Source of the DNA: Paenibacillus lutimineralis
GTDB taxonomy: Bacteria > Bacillota > Bacilli > Paenibacillales > Paenibacillaceae
Reading direction: 5' to 3'
Length of the DNA stretch: 64,000 nucleotides
NCBI RefSeq assembly: GCF_003991425.1
Contig: NZ_CP034346.1
Coordinates: 4,873,501-4,937,500, forward strand
Shown here: in pieces, positions 18,052-31,300 of the stretch
Layout of the letters: every line of letters begins with the position of its first letter
Position numbering within the stretch: position 1 is the first letter of the stretch
The notes under the pieces: generated by a model
Database searches by the model: none
What the model was told of the DNA's origin: nothing
What the model saw: only the letters and a program-made list of their open reading frames with translations
Translations under genes and position numbers: made by a program

Positions 18052-18924
18052 TCAGCCCCCCTTTTGTGCTGCCGACGGCGCGTCAGCCGTCAGCGCTTGA
18101 CCGGCGCGTGCGCCGATACCACCGTTGCCTGAGGTCCGCCAGACATAGACGGAACCTCCAATCAACGCAGCCAGACAAAGCGTTGTAATGATATACAGCG
18201 AAACATCGCCCAGCTTGTCAAACCATTCGTAGAACCCGATGTATTTAAATAAAAAGATGGTGCCCATGGCTGTATTCTGTACCAGAATAGGCGCCCACAG
18301 CGAACCGGTGCGCAAATACAGTGCCCCATAAATCAGGCCCGAACCAATGCTAATGACCGAAAGCGCCGCGCTCGGCTGAAAGTACGCGTAAGCTGCGGCT
18401 TGCAGCACCAAGGCCACATATACAGGCATAACCCTGCGAAGCTCGCTGAAAATAAGGCCCCTGAACAATATTTCTTCAAATGCCGGGCCGATCAAACCGG
18501 CGCCCAGAATGACGTACCAGATCGAATCCCCCTTGATCAGATCGTCGACCAGCGCGGGAATGGACGGAAATTGCCGCGCAATATCGTTAATGACGATAAG
18601 GCCGATGCTGAACAAGCTTCCCGCAAGACCCAGGCCAATCATCAGCAAGACGCGCGAGACGCTTAGCCGTTTGAAGCCCGACGCACGGAACAGATTTTTT
18701 TCCGCATGTGGCCAGATCCATCCTTTGATTCGAAAGATGAGCATATACACAAGCGTAATCAGCGTGAACAGAACGACCATAAACATGGCCGGGTTGCGAT
18801 CCAGAAACTTGGCGAACGACAGCGTTACTTCGTAATTGTAAGTAGAGCGAAGTAGATAGAGCAGCGCATAAAAGACCCCGAGATAAAGCGCGATATTCAC
18901 TATCATGGTCAACACTTTTTTCAC
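18052..18924 (-). CDS. CPBP-family membrane protein 3 (inactive-looking paralogue)
   Basis: A 290-residue paralogue, first of the three to be transcribed. Motif 1 is intact (PAFEEILFRGLIF, Glu 150-151, Arg 155). The motif 2 position reads AYAYFQPSA without His, and motif 3 reads SLWAPILVQNTAMG with Gln-Asn in place of His. The C-terminus is a short Gly/Ala-rich tail. It begins the second half of the biosynthetic locus, separated from the large NRPS by repeat copy B. A GAAAGGAGC-like ribosome site lies before ATG 18924. In other systems CPBP proteins serve in immunity to peptides (for example plantaricin loci); here resistance to the lipopeptide is an inference. Confidence 0.82.
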   Translation of the reverse strand: MKKVLTMIVNIALYLGVFYALLYLLRSTYNYEVTLSFAKFLDRNPAMFMVVLFTLITLVYMLIFRIKGWIWPHAEKNLFRASGFKRLSVSRVLLMIGLGLAGSLFSIGLIVINDIARQFPSIPALVDDLIKGDSIWYVILGAGLIGPAFEEILFRGLIFSELRRVMPVYVALVLQAAAYAYFQPSAALSVISIGSGLIYGALYLRTGSLWAPILVQNTAMGTIFLFKYIGFYEWFDKLGDVSLYIITTLCLAALIGGSVYVWRTSGNGGIGARAGQALTADAPSAAQKGG

Positions 18925-18954
18925 AGGAAAGCTCCTTTCTTCCTTCTATCAGTT

Positions 18955-19288
18955 CGTGTTTAAAAAGTCAGACTTTCAGCACCGAGAAGGTTGGATGAAA
19001 CCAGGGACTGAGGAGCGGAGCGTACGTTTTGGGTACGTGAGCACCTGAGATGTTTCCGCAGGAAACATGACTTCGTGAGCATCTGCTTAGGCCCGGCAGA
19101 GTTCAAGATTCGATGTCGAATAGGCTTTCAGTGTTACTTCGTGTTAGATATAGGATTTATAAGTTATCAACGGAGTTGATGAAATTCTATATCGCAAGAA
19201 AACCTACCTCTGAATCGCGGTCGCTCAGCCTTGAATTGGCCTCGATTGGTTTTCTTATCAAAGGGGGACTTTTAAACAACCTCTAGCA
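18955..19288. repeat. Long intergenic repeat, copy B, inverted relative to copy A (about 330 bp)
   Basis: It starts GTTCGTGTTTAAAAAGTC and ends GGGGGACTTTTAAACAACCTC on the plus strand. The blocks seen in copy A (2717-3119) appear here in reverse order and complement, including the GTTTCCGCAGGAAAC hairpin, the TTCGATGTCGAA hairpin and a 108-112 bp block (19145-19256 here, 2744-2851 in copy A). It separates the stop of the large NRPS gene from the CPBP genes, and may interrupt or modulate read-through between the two halves of the locus. Confidence 0.8.
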
Positions 19289-19330
19289 GATGTATTCTCA
19301 GGATCAGGCGCAATCCGGCTTGGCCTTTTG

Positions 19331-22300
19331 CTACGCCCCCGAGTCGGCGCTGCCTTGTACGGCGCGATATTGCTCGACCACACTCGACAGCAACTCCAGA
19401 TAAGCGGAAGCCCAATCGAGCACTGCCTCCTTGCCGAGGCGCCGGGCGTCATACGTCCATACCCCGCCAAGCACTGGCCCTTCCGCCCCGCTTGGTGGGG
19501 CAGCGTCATCCATATACAGCACAACATCAAATCGCTCCAATAGCGCCTCCCGCTCCTTGAACCCGTGCTGCGCTGCTCCTGCAAATAACGGGAACAAGGC
19601 AAATCCGGCTTCGGCTTGCGGCTGCTTTCTGACTTGCCGCGCAGTATAACATTCTCCCACACTCACCCGTTTGGCGGCATGCCGCAGCAGCGTATCGAAA
19701 TCGCGTACCTCCGTAAAGTCGATTTCCTTCGGTGCTATCAGCCCGTTGTCCGTCATAGCCGGAAGCACCAGCCGGCCCATGCCTGACTCGCCGCGCCAGA
19801 AGTACAGATAGACGGCGTACGCCGCGGCTTCAACCGCTACCGAACGGGATGCCGCGAGTTCCACAAGCCCTTCCGCGACCACCCGGTCCAGTTGGAACTG
19901 AACGCTGCCGATACGCTCCGCGGCATAACCCTTACTGACGCAGTCGTCCCCCACCGGCAGACCGCTCCAGCTCCAGTTCGCTAGCTCGCGATTTCTCGAC
20001 TGCAGATAAGCCGCAAGAGATGCAATCGTCGGATAAGTGAACAAATCCGTTACGCCGAGAACGCCGGGATACAACTCCTCCAGCCGTTGATGCGTCTGCA
20101 CCAGCAGCAGCGATTCTCCCCCAACATCGAAAAAACGATGATGGATGCCGAAGTCGTCCCTTTGCAGGATTTCACGCCATACAGCGGCAATCGCCAGTTC
20201 GATATCGCTTGCCGCTTCGACAAACGGAGTGCCGCTATCCGCCGTTAGCTCCGGCTCTGGCAGCGCCTTCCGGTCGATTTTTCCGTTTGGAGACAGGGGC
20301 ATGGCCGGAAGTTCCACCATGGCCTGCGGAACCATATAATCTGGCAGGCTCAGCGCTGCAAAGTCCCGCAGTTCCTGATGGTCCGCAGGATCGGAGCAAA
20401 TGATGTACGCGCATAAATATTCGCTTCCGTTTGCGGCGTCCCGCTTCATGACCACCGCTTCTGAAACTGTCGGATGACTGAGCAGCACATGCTCGATTTC
20501 CGCGCATTCGATGCGCTGGCCCCTTATTTTTACTTGGTGGTCAATTCGGCCCAAATATTCGATCGTTCCGTCAGGCAGCCATCTGGCCAGGTCTCCTGTC
20601 CGATACATCAGACTACCCGCCGCAAACGGATTATCGACGAACTTTTCATCCGTTAAATCGGGCCGACCGATATAACCCCGCGCCAGACCCGCGCCTGATA
20701 TGCACAGTTCCCCGGCAATGCCGACAGGCTGGAGCTTCATCGCTTCGCTCACGATATAAAGCGAGATGTTGTCGATCGGCTTGCCAATCGGCACCTGAAT
20801 CGGAATATCGCCTTCAGAGCAATCGTAATAGGAAACGTCAACCGTCGCCTCGGTCGGGCCGTACAAGTTCACAAGCCTGGCATTGAACGGAACTCCGATC
20901 CGTTCGCGGAACCGCTGCACCTGATCCGCAGTCAGCGCTTCGCCGCTGGCGAACACATGCCTCAGGCTCTCCAGCCTGGCCTCGCTGCGGAGCAAACCGG
21001 GATGCTCCAGGAACAGGTGTAGCATGGACGGAACAAAATGCATCGTCGTTACGCCATGCCGCGCTATCGTATCCATCATAAGAGCGGGATCCTTTTCGCC
21101 GCCCGGAGGTAAGAGGACCAGCTTTGCTCCCGCAAAGCTCCACCAGAACAGTTCCCAGACGGATACGTCGAAGGTAATCGGCGTTTTCTGCATAATGACT
21201 CCGCTTGCGTCCAGTTCGTATTGCTTCTGCATCCAGCCGATCCGGTTGACGACGGAATGATGCTCGATCATGACGCCTTTCGGCTGCCCGGTCGATCCCG
21301 AGGTATACAGCACATAAGCCAGCGAACGTGAATCATGCAGCTTCTCCACAGGGAAGTCGTCCCGCTCCTGCGTCAGTGCCTCATGAACGTCTATAAATGG
21401 CAGGAACATCTCCAGCCCTTCCGGGGCTTTGCCCTTCGTCAAGACAAGCTTGGCGCCGGAATTGTCCAGCATGTAGCGGATTCGCTCCGACGGCAAGCCC
21501 GGCGCAACAGGCACATAAGCTCCGCCCGCCTTCAGCACGCCAAAGATTGCAATTATCATCTCCAGGCTGCGATCCATCACAATAGCCACGCGCTCCTCGC
21601 GCTTGACACCTTGCTTTCTGAGCACCTGCGCCAGCCGGTTCGATCTCCGGTTCAATTCCGCATACGTCAATACTCCGTCCTCCGCCGCAACCGCAACGGC
21701 CTGCGGCGTCGCCCCCGCTTGTCTTTCAAGGTAAACCTCTACCGTATCGCCACTTGCATACGGCGTAGTAGTGCGATTGAACGTTTCGCTTAGCCTCTCC
21801 GCCGCCACGGCGTCAAGCAGCCCGATCCCTCCGAGCGTCCGCTCCGGCTCGGCCAGTGCCAAGCCGACAATACGGGAATACCATTCTGCCATTCTGCGTA
21901 TGCTATCTTCTTTAAACAGCACCGTCGCATATTCGATCGTCAAGGCTGCGCCTTTTGCGCCCTGATCCGCAATCTCAAACGTCAAGTCGAGCTTCGATAC
22001 GCGAGTGTCAGGCACTTGTACCTCAAATTGCAAGGCATCCGCCGCCGCTTGTCCGGCCTCCATATGCTGCATGACAAACATCGTGTCAAACAGCGGATTA
22101 CGGCTCAGGTCGCGCGGCACATCCAGCATCGTCACCATATGCTCAAACGGGAGCAAGCCGTTGTCCAGCGCCCCAAGCGTAGTTTCCTTAAGCTGCTCAG
22201 CGAACGCTCTGAACGACAGTTCGCCGAATAGCATGCTGCGAATCGGCAGCGTATTGACAAACATGCCGACCAGAGACTCGGTTGCGGGATGGAAGCGACC

Positions 22301-25300
22301 GGCGATCGGCGTGCCGACAATAAGATCGTCTTGCCCCGTCATCAGATGCAATAACGTATGGTAGGCGGCAAGCCAGATATGAAATGGCGTAACGCCCCAT
22401 TGCTCCGCCGCCATTCCAATCCCCTCGGCAAGCTCCGGCGGAATCGACAGTGCAAGCTTGGCGCCCTCAAAGCTTTGTTCAGGTGGACGCGGATAATCGG
22501 TCGGCAGTTGCACTACAGGAAGCGTACCCGCTAGCCGGAACGCCCAATATTGTTCTTGCTGCTCTCTCTCCTCCGAAGCCATCCACTCCTGTTGCCAAAC
22601 GGCGGCATCCTTATAGTGAATTGGCAGCGGCTGTAAGGAGCTGCCGCGATACAGTTGCTCGAAATCGCGCGCCATCACATTCATGGACACGCCGTCGGCA
22701 ACGATGTGGTGAATGTCCAGCAGCAGCGTATGCCGACTTTCGCCGTCCGTCGCGAGAAACGCCCGAATTAACGGAGCTTTTCGCAAATCGAACGGCCGGA
22801 CAACCGCACGCGCAAATGTATTCAAGTCCGCCGCATCCATCAAGGCATGCACAAAGAGTTCAAACGAAACCCGCTTATGGATACTCTGCACCGGCTTGCC
22901 GTCTGACCAGTCAAAGCTGGTGCGCAGCGGTTCATGGCGGTCAATTAGCCCTTGAATCGCCTCGCGAAGCCTGTCCTGATCAACCTTGCCCGTCAGGTTT
23001 AGAACGAGCGGAAGATTATAGGCCGTGCTGTCGGGATAAAGCTGTTGCAGTACAAACAGCCTGTTCTGCGCGAGCGATAACGGGTAGAACGGACGGCTTT
23101 CCGCCCGGGCGATAACTGTAGCCCGCTTGGGGGCCGCGTTGTCGATACGGGCCGCCATTTCCCGTAACAGGGGAGCGGTGAACACATCCTTCATCGCAAA
23201 ATCCGCTCCATAACGCTGCTCAATCAAGCCTGCAAGCTGCGCTGCGCGTAAGGAATGGCCGCCCAATTGAAAGAAATGGGCTTCTCTCCCGATCGCCGCC
23301 GGGTCGTCCTGCCCGCTTGCGGCCAGACCGAGCACCTCCTGCCAAAGCTCTGCCAGTCTCTGCTCCGTCGGCGTAGCCGGCGCCTCACCGCAAGCCAACG
23401 GTTCAGCGAACCGGTGCTGCGGCAGGCGACCTCGGTCGGTTTTGCCGCTCGGACTCAGCGGAAACGCTTCCATTGCAATAAAATTCGAAGGAATCATATA
23501 GTCCGGCAGAAGTTCCTTAAGTGTGGCCCGAATGCTCGCTTCCTCCGGCGCCTTCCCCTCCACAGTCACGAGATATGCGCAAAGCGCCGGCTCTCCCGCA
23601 TGGTCCGTCACCGTCATCACGATGGCATCGCGAACCTCCGCCTGCAAGAGCAGCGCATGCTCGATCTCGCCGCATTCGATGCGAAGACCGCGCAGCTTGA
23701 CCTGATGGTCAAAGCGTCCCAAATATTCAATATTACCGTCCGGTAGCCACCTTGCGCGATCGCCGGTACGGTACAGCTTATCTCCTGCGGCAAACGGATT
23801 CGTAACAAAGCTTTGCTCCGTCAAATCCGGTCTGTTATGATACCCGCGCGCAAGACCGGCACCCGCGATGCACAGCTCACCGGACACGCCGATCGGCTGC
23901 AGTCTCATCCGCTCGTCCACAATGTAGAGCCGAATGTTATGGATTGGCTTGCCGATCGGAATCGTACCTGCCCCAGCATTCGGGCAATCGTAGTAGCTCA
24001 CATCAACTGTCGCTTCCGTCGGGCCGTACAGATTAATGAGCCAACATTGGCCGCCGCGCTCCATCAGGCTGTAAAAACCTGCGACATGCGCGGGCTTGAG
24101 CGCTTCGCCGCTCGTAAATACGTATCGCAGGGAATAAAGCTCGCTGCCTCTGCCACTGTCCGCTGCATAGGGCAAAAAGACACCCAGCATAGACGGTACA
24201 AAATGCATAACCGTAATCGCCTGCTCCTTAATCGTGCGTAGCATAACCGACGGCTCTTTCTCCCCACCGGGCTCGAGCAAATAAAGCGAAGCGCCAGCAA
24301 AGCTCCACCAGAACAGCTCCCATACGGAAACGTCGAACGTAATTGGCGTTTTTTGCAAAATAACGTCGTGCTCATTCAGCGGATAAGCCGTCTGCATCCA
24401 GTTCAGCCGATTGATCGCCGCGCGGTGCTCCACCATAACGCCTTTGGGTTTGCCGGTGGAGCCTGACGTATATATGACATACGCCAAATTCTCGGGGCCC
24501 GCTTGAGGAGACAGGTCCGTTTCTTCCTCGCCCTTCGGAAGCTCCGATGCGGCAGCAGCCGCAAGCGTGTCCAGATCGAGCATTTCTCCCTGGAAGGCCG
24601 GGAGCGTATGAATCCACTTGGTCCCCGCCAGAAGCAGCCTAGCCCCACTATCCTCCAGAATGCCGCGGATCCGCTCGGGCGGATGCTCCGGGTCGATCGG
24701 CAAATATGCCCCTCCCGCCTTGAGCACCGCCATGATCGCAATCATCATGGATAACGAGCGCTGAGCGGCAACTGGTACAATCGTTTCGACTGCAACCCCC
24801 TTGCCTCTTAGTACTGTAGCCATGCGTTCGGCGCGGTCGTTCAGCTCCCCGTACGTCAGTGATCCTTCAGCTGACCGCACCGCCGGGAAGTCCGGCCACC
24901 GCCTGGCGGACTCGGCGAACCATCCGTGAATCGTCTTCTCCGTCGGGTACAGATGCCCCGTATCATTCCATGCCGCAAAGCCGGCTTCTTCAGCAGGTGT
25001 CACCATTGCAACGTCTCCACAGATCAGGTCGGGGCTGGCGACCGTTTGCTCCAAAATGTAAAGCAGCCGCGCCGCCAACCGCTCCATCGTGCCTTTATAG
25101 AATAATTCCGTATTGTACTCCAGTTCCGCCCGCAGACCGCCTTCGCCATCGTTGTACAGATCAAGCTTGAAGTCCAGCTTGGATGTTCCGTGGCTGACAG
25201 GCAAAGGCTCCATGCTCCAACCGTCGCCGCGTTCCTTCAGCTTCTCGTCTTCAAACTGGTTGTGAACGATCAACATCGTATCGAACAGCGGGTTGCGCGA

Positions 25301-28300
25301 CGGATCATGCGGGTACCGAGCCGCTTCCATCATATGCTCGAAGCTGACATCGCCATGCTCGTATGCGGCAAGCAAACGCCCATGGGTCTCGCCAACAAAC
25401 TCTATGATCGGCAGCTCGTCCGCCACCCGCATCCGAATCGGCAGAAACTGGTTGAACATGCCGATCATACGGGCCGTATCCGGATGCGTTCGCCCTGCCG
25501 CCAAAGAACCGATTGCAAATTCCGACTGATGTGTCGTTCCTTTGAGCAACAGCGCATAAGCCGCAAAAAGCAGGCTGTTCATGCTCGCGCCGGCGCTTGC
25601 GGACTTCTCTTTCAGCCGTGCGGTGAGCGCTGCTGGAATGTGGAAGGTATACGTATCACCCGCAAATGTCTGACGGTCGCCGCGCGGTCGATCCAGCGGC
25701 ATATCGAGCGGCGTCGGTGGCTCTGCAAGCTGCTCCGTCCAAAACGCTCGGCTTGCCCTGGCCCGCTCCGAGCCGGACTGTTGCTCCTGCCAAACGGCAT
25801 AATCCTTGTAATGCAGAGACGGCAATGCAAGTTCAGCGCCGTCGATCAAAGCGGTCAACTCCTCCAGCAGCAGCTTGACGGATATGCCATCCGCCGCGAT
25901 GTGGTGGATATTGAGCAATAGATAAGCCTGCGCTCCTTCCGATTCGGGCCGGCAATAACATGCGGCGAGCAGCGGCGCTGTGGCAAGCTCGAGTGGCCGG
26001 AAAAACTCACTCAAGCATTCCGGTAGCGGGATCCCCGCGAGCTCCAGCGTTTGAAGAGCAAAATCGGCCGAATCGTGCACAATCTGGGCCGGAACGCCGT
26101 CAATCCAATGATAGGAGGTCCGCAGCGGCTCATGCCGATCGATCAACTTCCGAAGCGCTGACGCGATTCTCACCTCACCCACCGCACCTGACAGTTTAAG
26201 TGCAAGTGGAATATGGTAGGTTAGTCCGATATCAGCCATGCTTTCCGCCAAAAACATGCGCCGCTGCGGAGGGCTGAGAGGATAGGATGCGGCTTTTGGC
26301 GCGTCTGCAACAGGTTCGTATGCTTCCTTGGCAGCCCTGTCGATCCAGGCTGCCTGCTCTCTGACCGTCGGTAGCTTGAAAATTTCCTGAAGTGGCATGC
26401 GCACTCGGCATTGCTTGTAGATTGCCGAGGTCAATGCGGTCGCCTTCAGGGAATGGCCGCCATGCTCAAAGAAGTGGTCAAGCGCTCCAACCTGCCCCGC
26501 ATGAAGCACTTCTTGCCACAATCCTGCGACAATGATCTCCGTATCTGTGGCAGGCGCTTCATATGGGACTGCGCGCTCCGGCGCAGGCAGACGTTTTTTG
26601 TCCACCTTGCCGCTCCCGTTCAGCGGCAGCTTCTCCAACTGCACAAACGAGGCCGGAATCATAAATGCCGGCAGCTTACCTGTCAGTTGGCTCCGAACGC
26701 TTGCCTGCCCTTCGGTTTGCACTGCAACGATATAAGCGCATAAATACGGCGCTCCATCATTCTCAATCAGCGCCACAAACGCTTCCTTGACGCCAGCGCA
26801 ATCCAGCAGCCTACTTTCAATTTCGCCCAATTCAATTCGGTAACCCCGCAGCTTGACCTGACTATCTATCCGGTCCAGAAACTCCAAATTTCCGTCAGGC
26901 AAACGGCGCACCAGGTCGCCGGTTCCGTACACGGTTTCGCCTTCCCGAAACGGATGCGACCGGAACTTCGAAGCGGTCTGCTCCGGCAAATTCACATAGC
27001 CAGATGCGACACCGTCTCCTGCAATCCATAGCTCGCCAGGTACAAAGTCCGGCTGCAATCGACCCAGCTCATCCAACACTAGCGTTTCTGAACGCGCGAT
27101 CGGCTTGCCGATCGGCACGGTGGCCGTTCCTTGTCCGTCCCATGTCTCCGTGATCGGATAGCAGGTAGCGAACACCGTCGTTTCCGTAGGGCCGTAAACA
27201 TGCAGCAACACGCTCGAACCAAGCGCGCGGAGCGCTTTGCGGATATGCGGTACGGAAGCACGCTCTCCGCCAAATAAAATATGGCGCAGGCCGCGTAGCG
27301 ACTCCAGTCCGTGATCGACCAGGGTATTGAATAGCGCCGTCGTCACAAAGAATACGGTAATGCCTCTTCCCTCAATCAGCTCGGTCAGCCGCATAACGTC
27401 AGCAACCTCTTCTTCGCCGACCAGCGTCAGCTTCGCGCCGTTCAACAGCGCTCCGTACAAGTCGAACGTTGAACCGTCAAAGGCGTAGTTGGAAAGCTGC
27501 AACAGCGCATCGTTTTCCGAAATGCTTACATAATCGGTATGAACGGCAATCCGGGACACATTGCGATGCATGGTCATGATCCCTTTCGGCTTGCCCGTCG
27601 ATCCGGATGTGTACATGATATAAGCGAGATCGTCTGCCGAGCCGTCGAAGTCCAGATTATGGCCGGACTCGCCGTCCCAACTTGTATCGATTCCATCCAT
27701 GTCGATGACACCTATGCTGTCTCCGGCAAGCCGGGTGACCATCTCCATCATCGCAGCCGCAGCCACGATCACCCGCGCTTCTGTATCCTGCAGCATAAAC
27801 AAAATCCGCTCTTCGGGATATTGCGGGTCAATCGGCACATAGACGGCTCCCACTTTCAGCACAGCCAATATCGCGGTAATCATATCGGGCGATCGCCGCA
27901 ATAGCAGCGCCACCTTCGCCCCCGGCGTGACACCGCGCCGTGCAAGCACGCGTGCAAACCGGTTGGCACGTTCGTTCAGCTCGCTGTAGGTATACGCCTG
28001 CTCCCCCATTTCAACGGCAATCTGCTGCGGTGTCTTCACCGCTTGCCGTTCAAACAGTCTGTGCAACGACAACTCCTGCGGCTGGGTGGCGTATGAATGG
28101 CCTAGCTGGAGCAGCCGTTCCCGCTCCCCTGCATCGACGGGATCAAGTTCGCCAAGTGTCGCATGCGGCTGCGCGGCGACTGCCCGAGCCAGTGCTACAT
28201 AATGCTGGGCCATTTGCGCGGCGGCCAGCTGATCGTACAAATCCAGCGCATACTCCAGCGTAAATGCGATACTATCGCCGTTATCCGCGCACTCCCAAGT

Positions 28301-31300
28301 CAGGTCGAACTTGGCCGAGCCACTGTCCATCGCTTGGGGCGTATAAACGACATCCTTGCTCCGCCATTCGGGCAACTCCATATTTTGTAGCGTAAACACT
28401 GAATCAAATAGCGGATTCCGCCCGTATTCCCGTTTCACATTTGCTAGCTCGGCTATTTCTTCATAAGGCACATCCCCGTTGCCGATAGCCGCCAGCGCCT
28501 CCCCATTGACCTGCTTCAACCATTGATCGAAGGGCAAATCGTTTTGTCCGCGCAGGCGGATCGGAACCATGTTGACAAACATCCCGACTATATTTTGCAG
28601 CTCCGGCCGCACACGTCGCGCGGCTGCCGTCCCGACTACGATGTCGGATTCGCCCGTATATTTCGCAAGCAGCGCATAATAAATCGAAAGCAGGACGGTG
28701 TATAATGTTACGCCCTCGCGTCTAGCCAATGCCCGCAGCGATCCGGCAAGCTCCGGCTCCAGCTCGAAGCGTTCAATTGCCCCGCGATAACTTGGCGTCT
28801 GCGGCCTTGGACGGGGGGACGGAAGCGCCGGAGACGGCACGCCATCCCGAAAGATTTCGCACCAATAAAGCTTCTGTCGCTCCAGCCAGCCGCCGCTTCG
28901 GCTCGCTTCCTCCCACAGCGCCAGATCCCCGCCATGAATGGACAACGGCTCCGGCTCGTTCCCCTCGTAAAACCTCGAAAGATCGGACATCAAAATGCCC
29001 ATCGACGTTCCGTCCGTAATGATATGATGCATATCCAGCAGTAGCACACTTGACTCACGCTCCAGCAGCACAAGCTCCATGCGCAACAGCGGCGCTTGCT
29101 CCAGACGAAACGGCTGCAGGAAGCTACGCTGTCGCAACGTCAGCTCAGTCGCCGGCCAGCCGCTTCCGTCAACGACGGCAAGCGGCGGCTCGACCGCTTG
29201 TTCGATGCGCTGCATCACATTGCCTTCTTCCATATAAAAGGACGTCCGTAGCACCGGATGCCGCTCTATCAGCGCCCGCCACGCTGCGCGGAATCGTTCG
29301 ATATCGAGCGGGCCCTTCACCTGGACCACAAACGGTAGATGATAGTTGAGCAGCCCCGGATTCAGCTCTTCCAAAATGAACAGCCGCTTTTGCGCCGAGG
29401 TCGCCGGATAAACCGTCCGCTCCTCCGCTTTGGCCACCGACGGCGCAACGGCAGCAGTTTCATCTCCCTCCTGCGCCTTTTGCTCCAGCAAAGCGGCCAG
29501 CAAACTCACCGTATCATGCAAAAATAGCTCGGTAAGCGTTAGCTCGACGCCAAACACCTCTTGCAGCCTGGCTGCGGCATAAGCCGCCTTGAGCGAATTG
29601 CCTCCTTGCTCAAGAAAGCCGTCCTTCCGGCCTATATAATCCTTTTTCAACACCTCGCACCAGATAGACATGATCCGTTGCTCCGTATCCGAGGCCGTCT
29701 CCAAGTCGATATCCCCGAGCAAGGCATCGCCGCCTTCCACATCACGTTGCTTAAGCGTGGCCGCCGCTTCTAGCTCCGCCAGCTCGGCAAGCGCTTCGGC
29801 AAACTCACCTTCGTGCAGCGCTTCTGCCAATACGTAGCGTTGAATTTTACCAGAGGTTGTTTTCGGAATTCGCCGAACGGGGACAACAAAAGCAACGTCC
29901 AGACCGGCCGATCCGTTCAGCAGCTTTTTCACCTCGGCCATCAGCGGTATAAATCCGTCGATCTTGCCGCGATGCTGAATAAAAACTGCGATCGCATCCC
30001 GTTTGGTCGTTGCATCCTGAACGGCGGCAACCGCCGTTTTCCCGATTTCGGCTCCTTTCAGGCCGCTGATCAACGTCTCCAGGTCATGTGGATACACATT
30101 TTGCCCGTTGACGAAAATGACGTCCTTCATGCGGCCGGTCACATATAAACGCCCTTCCAGTAAGAAACCTAAATCTCCCGTATCTAACCAGCCGTCCGGG
30201 GAAATCGTTTGCTTGTTTACATCGGGCCGCTTATAGTAGCCGCTTGTAACATTGCGGCCTTTAATATGAATCAAGCCTATGCTGCCTGCTGCCGAAGGGT
30301 TACCCGCTTCGTCGCAAATGCGCACCTCGCACTCTTGTACCGGAAAACCTAGCTCGACGATCTCGATCGCGGCATGATCCCCGAGCTCGGCCATTCGTAC
30401 AGGCTGTCCGACAGCAAGCGATTGGCGCTCAAGCTTAATGGTATTCAGATGATCTTCCGTCCCCGGGAACGTCACGGCCAGACTCGCTTCCGCAAGCCCG
30501 TATACCGGGAAAATGCAATTTCCCTTTAACCCGTACGGCTTCATCGCCTCCAGAAAATCGCGGCAATGGGCGGCTGATATGGGTTCGGCCCCGTTAAAAA
30601 TCAACCTGACGCAAGACAAATCCCATGCCGCCGCTCCTTCCGGTTTCCAATGCTGCAGAAAATGCACATAACCGAAATTCGGCGAAGAGAGGCATGTCAC
30701 CCGATGCTTATGCGTAAGTTCCAGCCATTTCATCGGATGAAGCACAAACGTCGAGGTCGGCAAGTGCAACTGATTCATGCCGCAAAACAGCGGCGAAAGA
30801 TGAAAACCGATGAGCCCCATATCATGCGTCAGCGGAAGCCAGCTTAGCGAAGAATCCCGCTCCGTCGACTGCGCCCCATGGATAATGGCGCATATGTTCG
30901 ACAGAAGATTGCCATGCGTCAGCACAACCCCCTTCGGGTCTCCGGTAGAGCCAGATGTGAACTGGATGAATGCGATGTCTGTTTCGGCAGCGTCATACGG
31001 CTCAGCCTCGGGCCGGCCGGCATTCGCAGCCGCCGCAAGTACTTCCACAATCGGCACGCTACCGGACTCAAGCTGGGCCAGCGCCTCCGCCTCCCCGTGC
31101 TTTAAAGCGTAGCCTTGAATTCCTGGCAAAAGTTCTTCATCACAGAGCAATCTCGGCGCTTCCAACTGCTTGCATATCTGGATCAGCTTTTTGCGCCCTT
31201 CGTCCGTACGCGCCGCCGTCACAGGTACGGGAACAATGCCGCCGAGCACGCAGGCCCAGAACAGAAGGATGAACTGTTCGTTATCTTCCGTCTGCATGAC

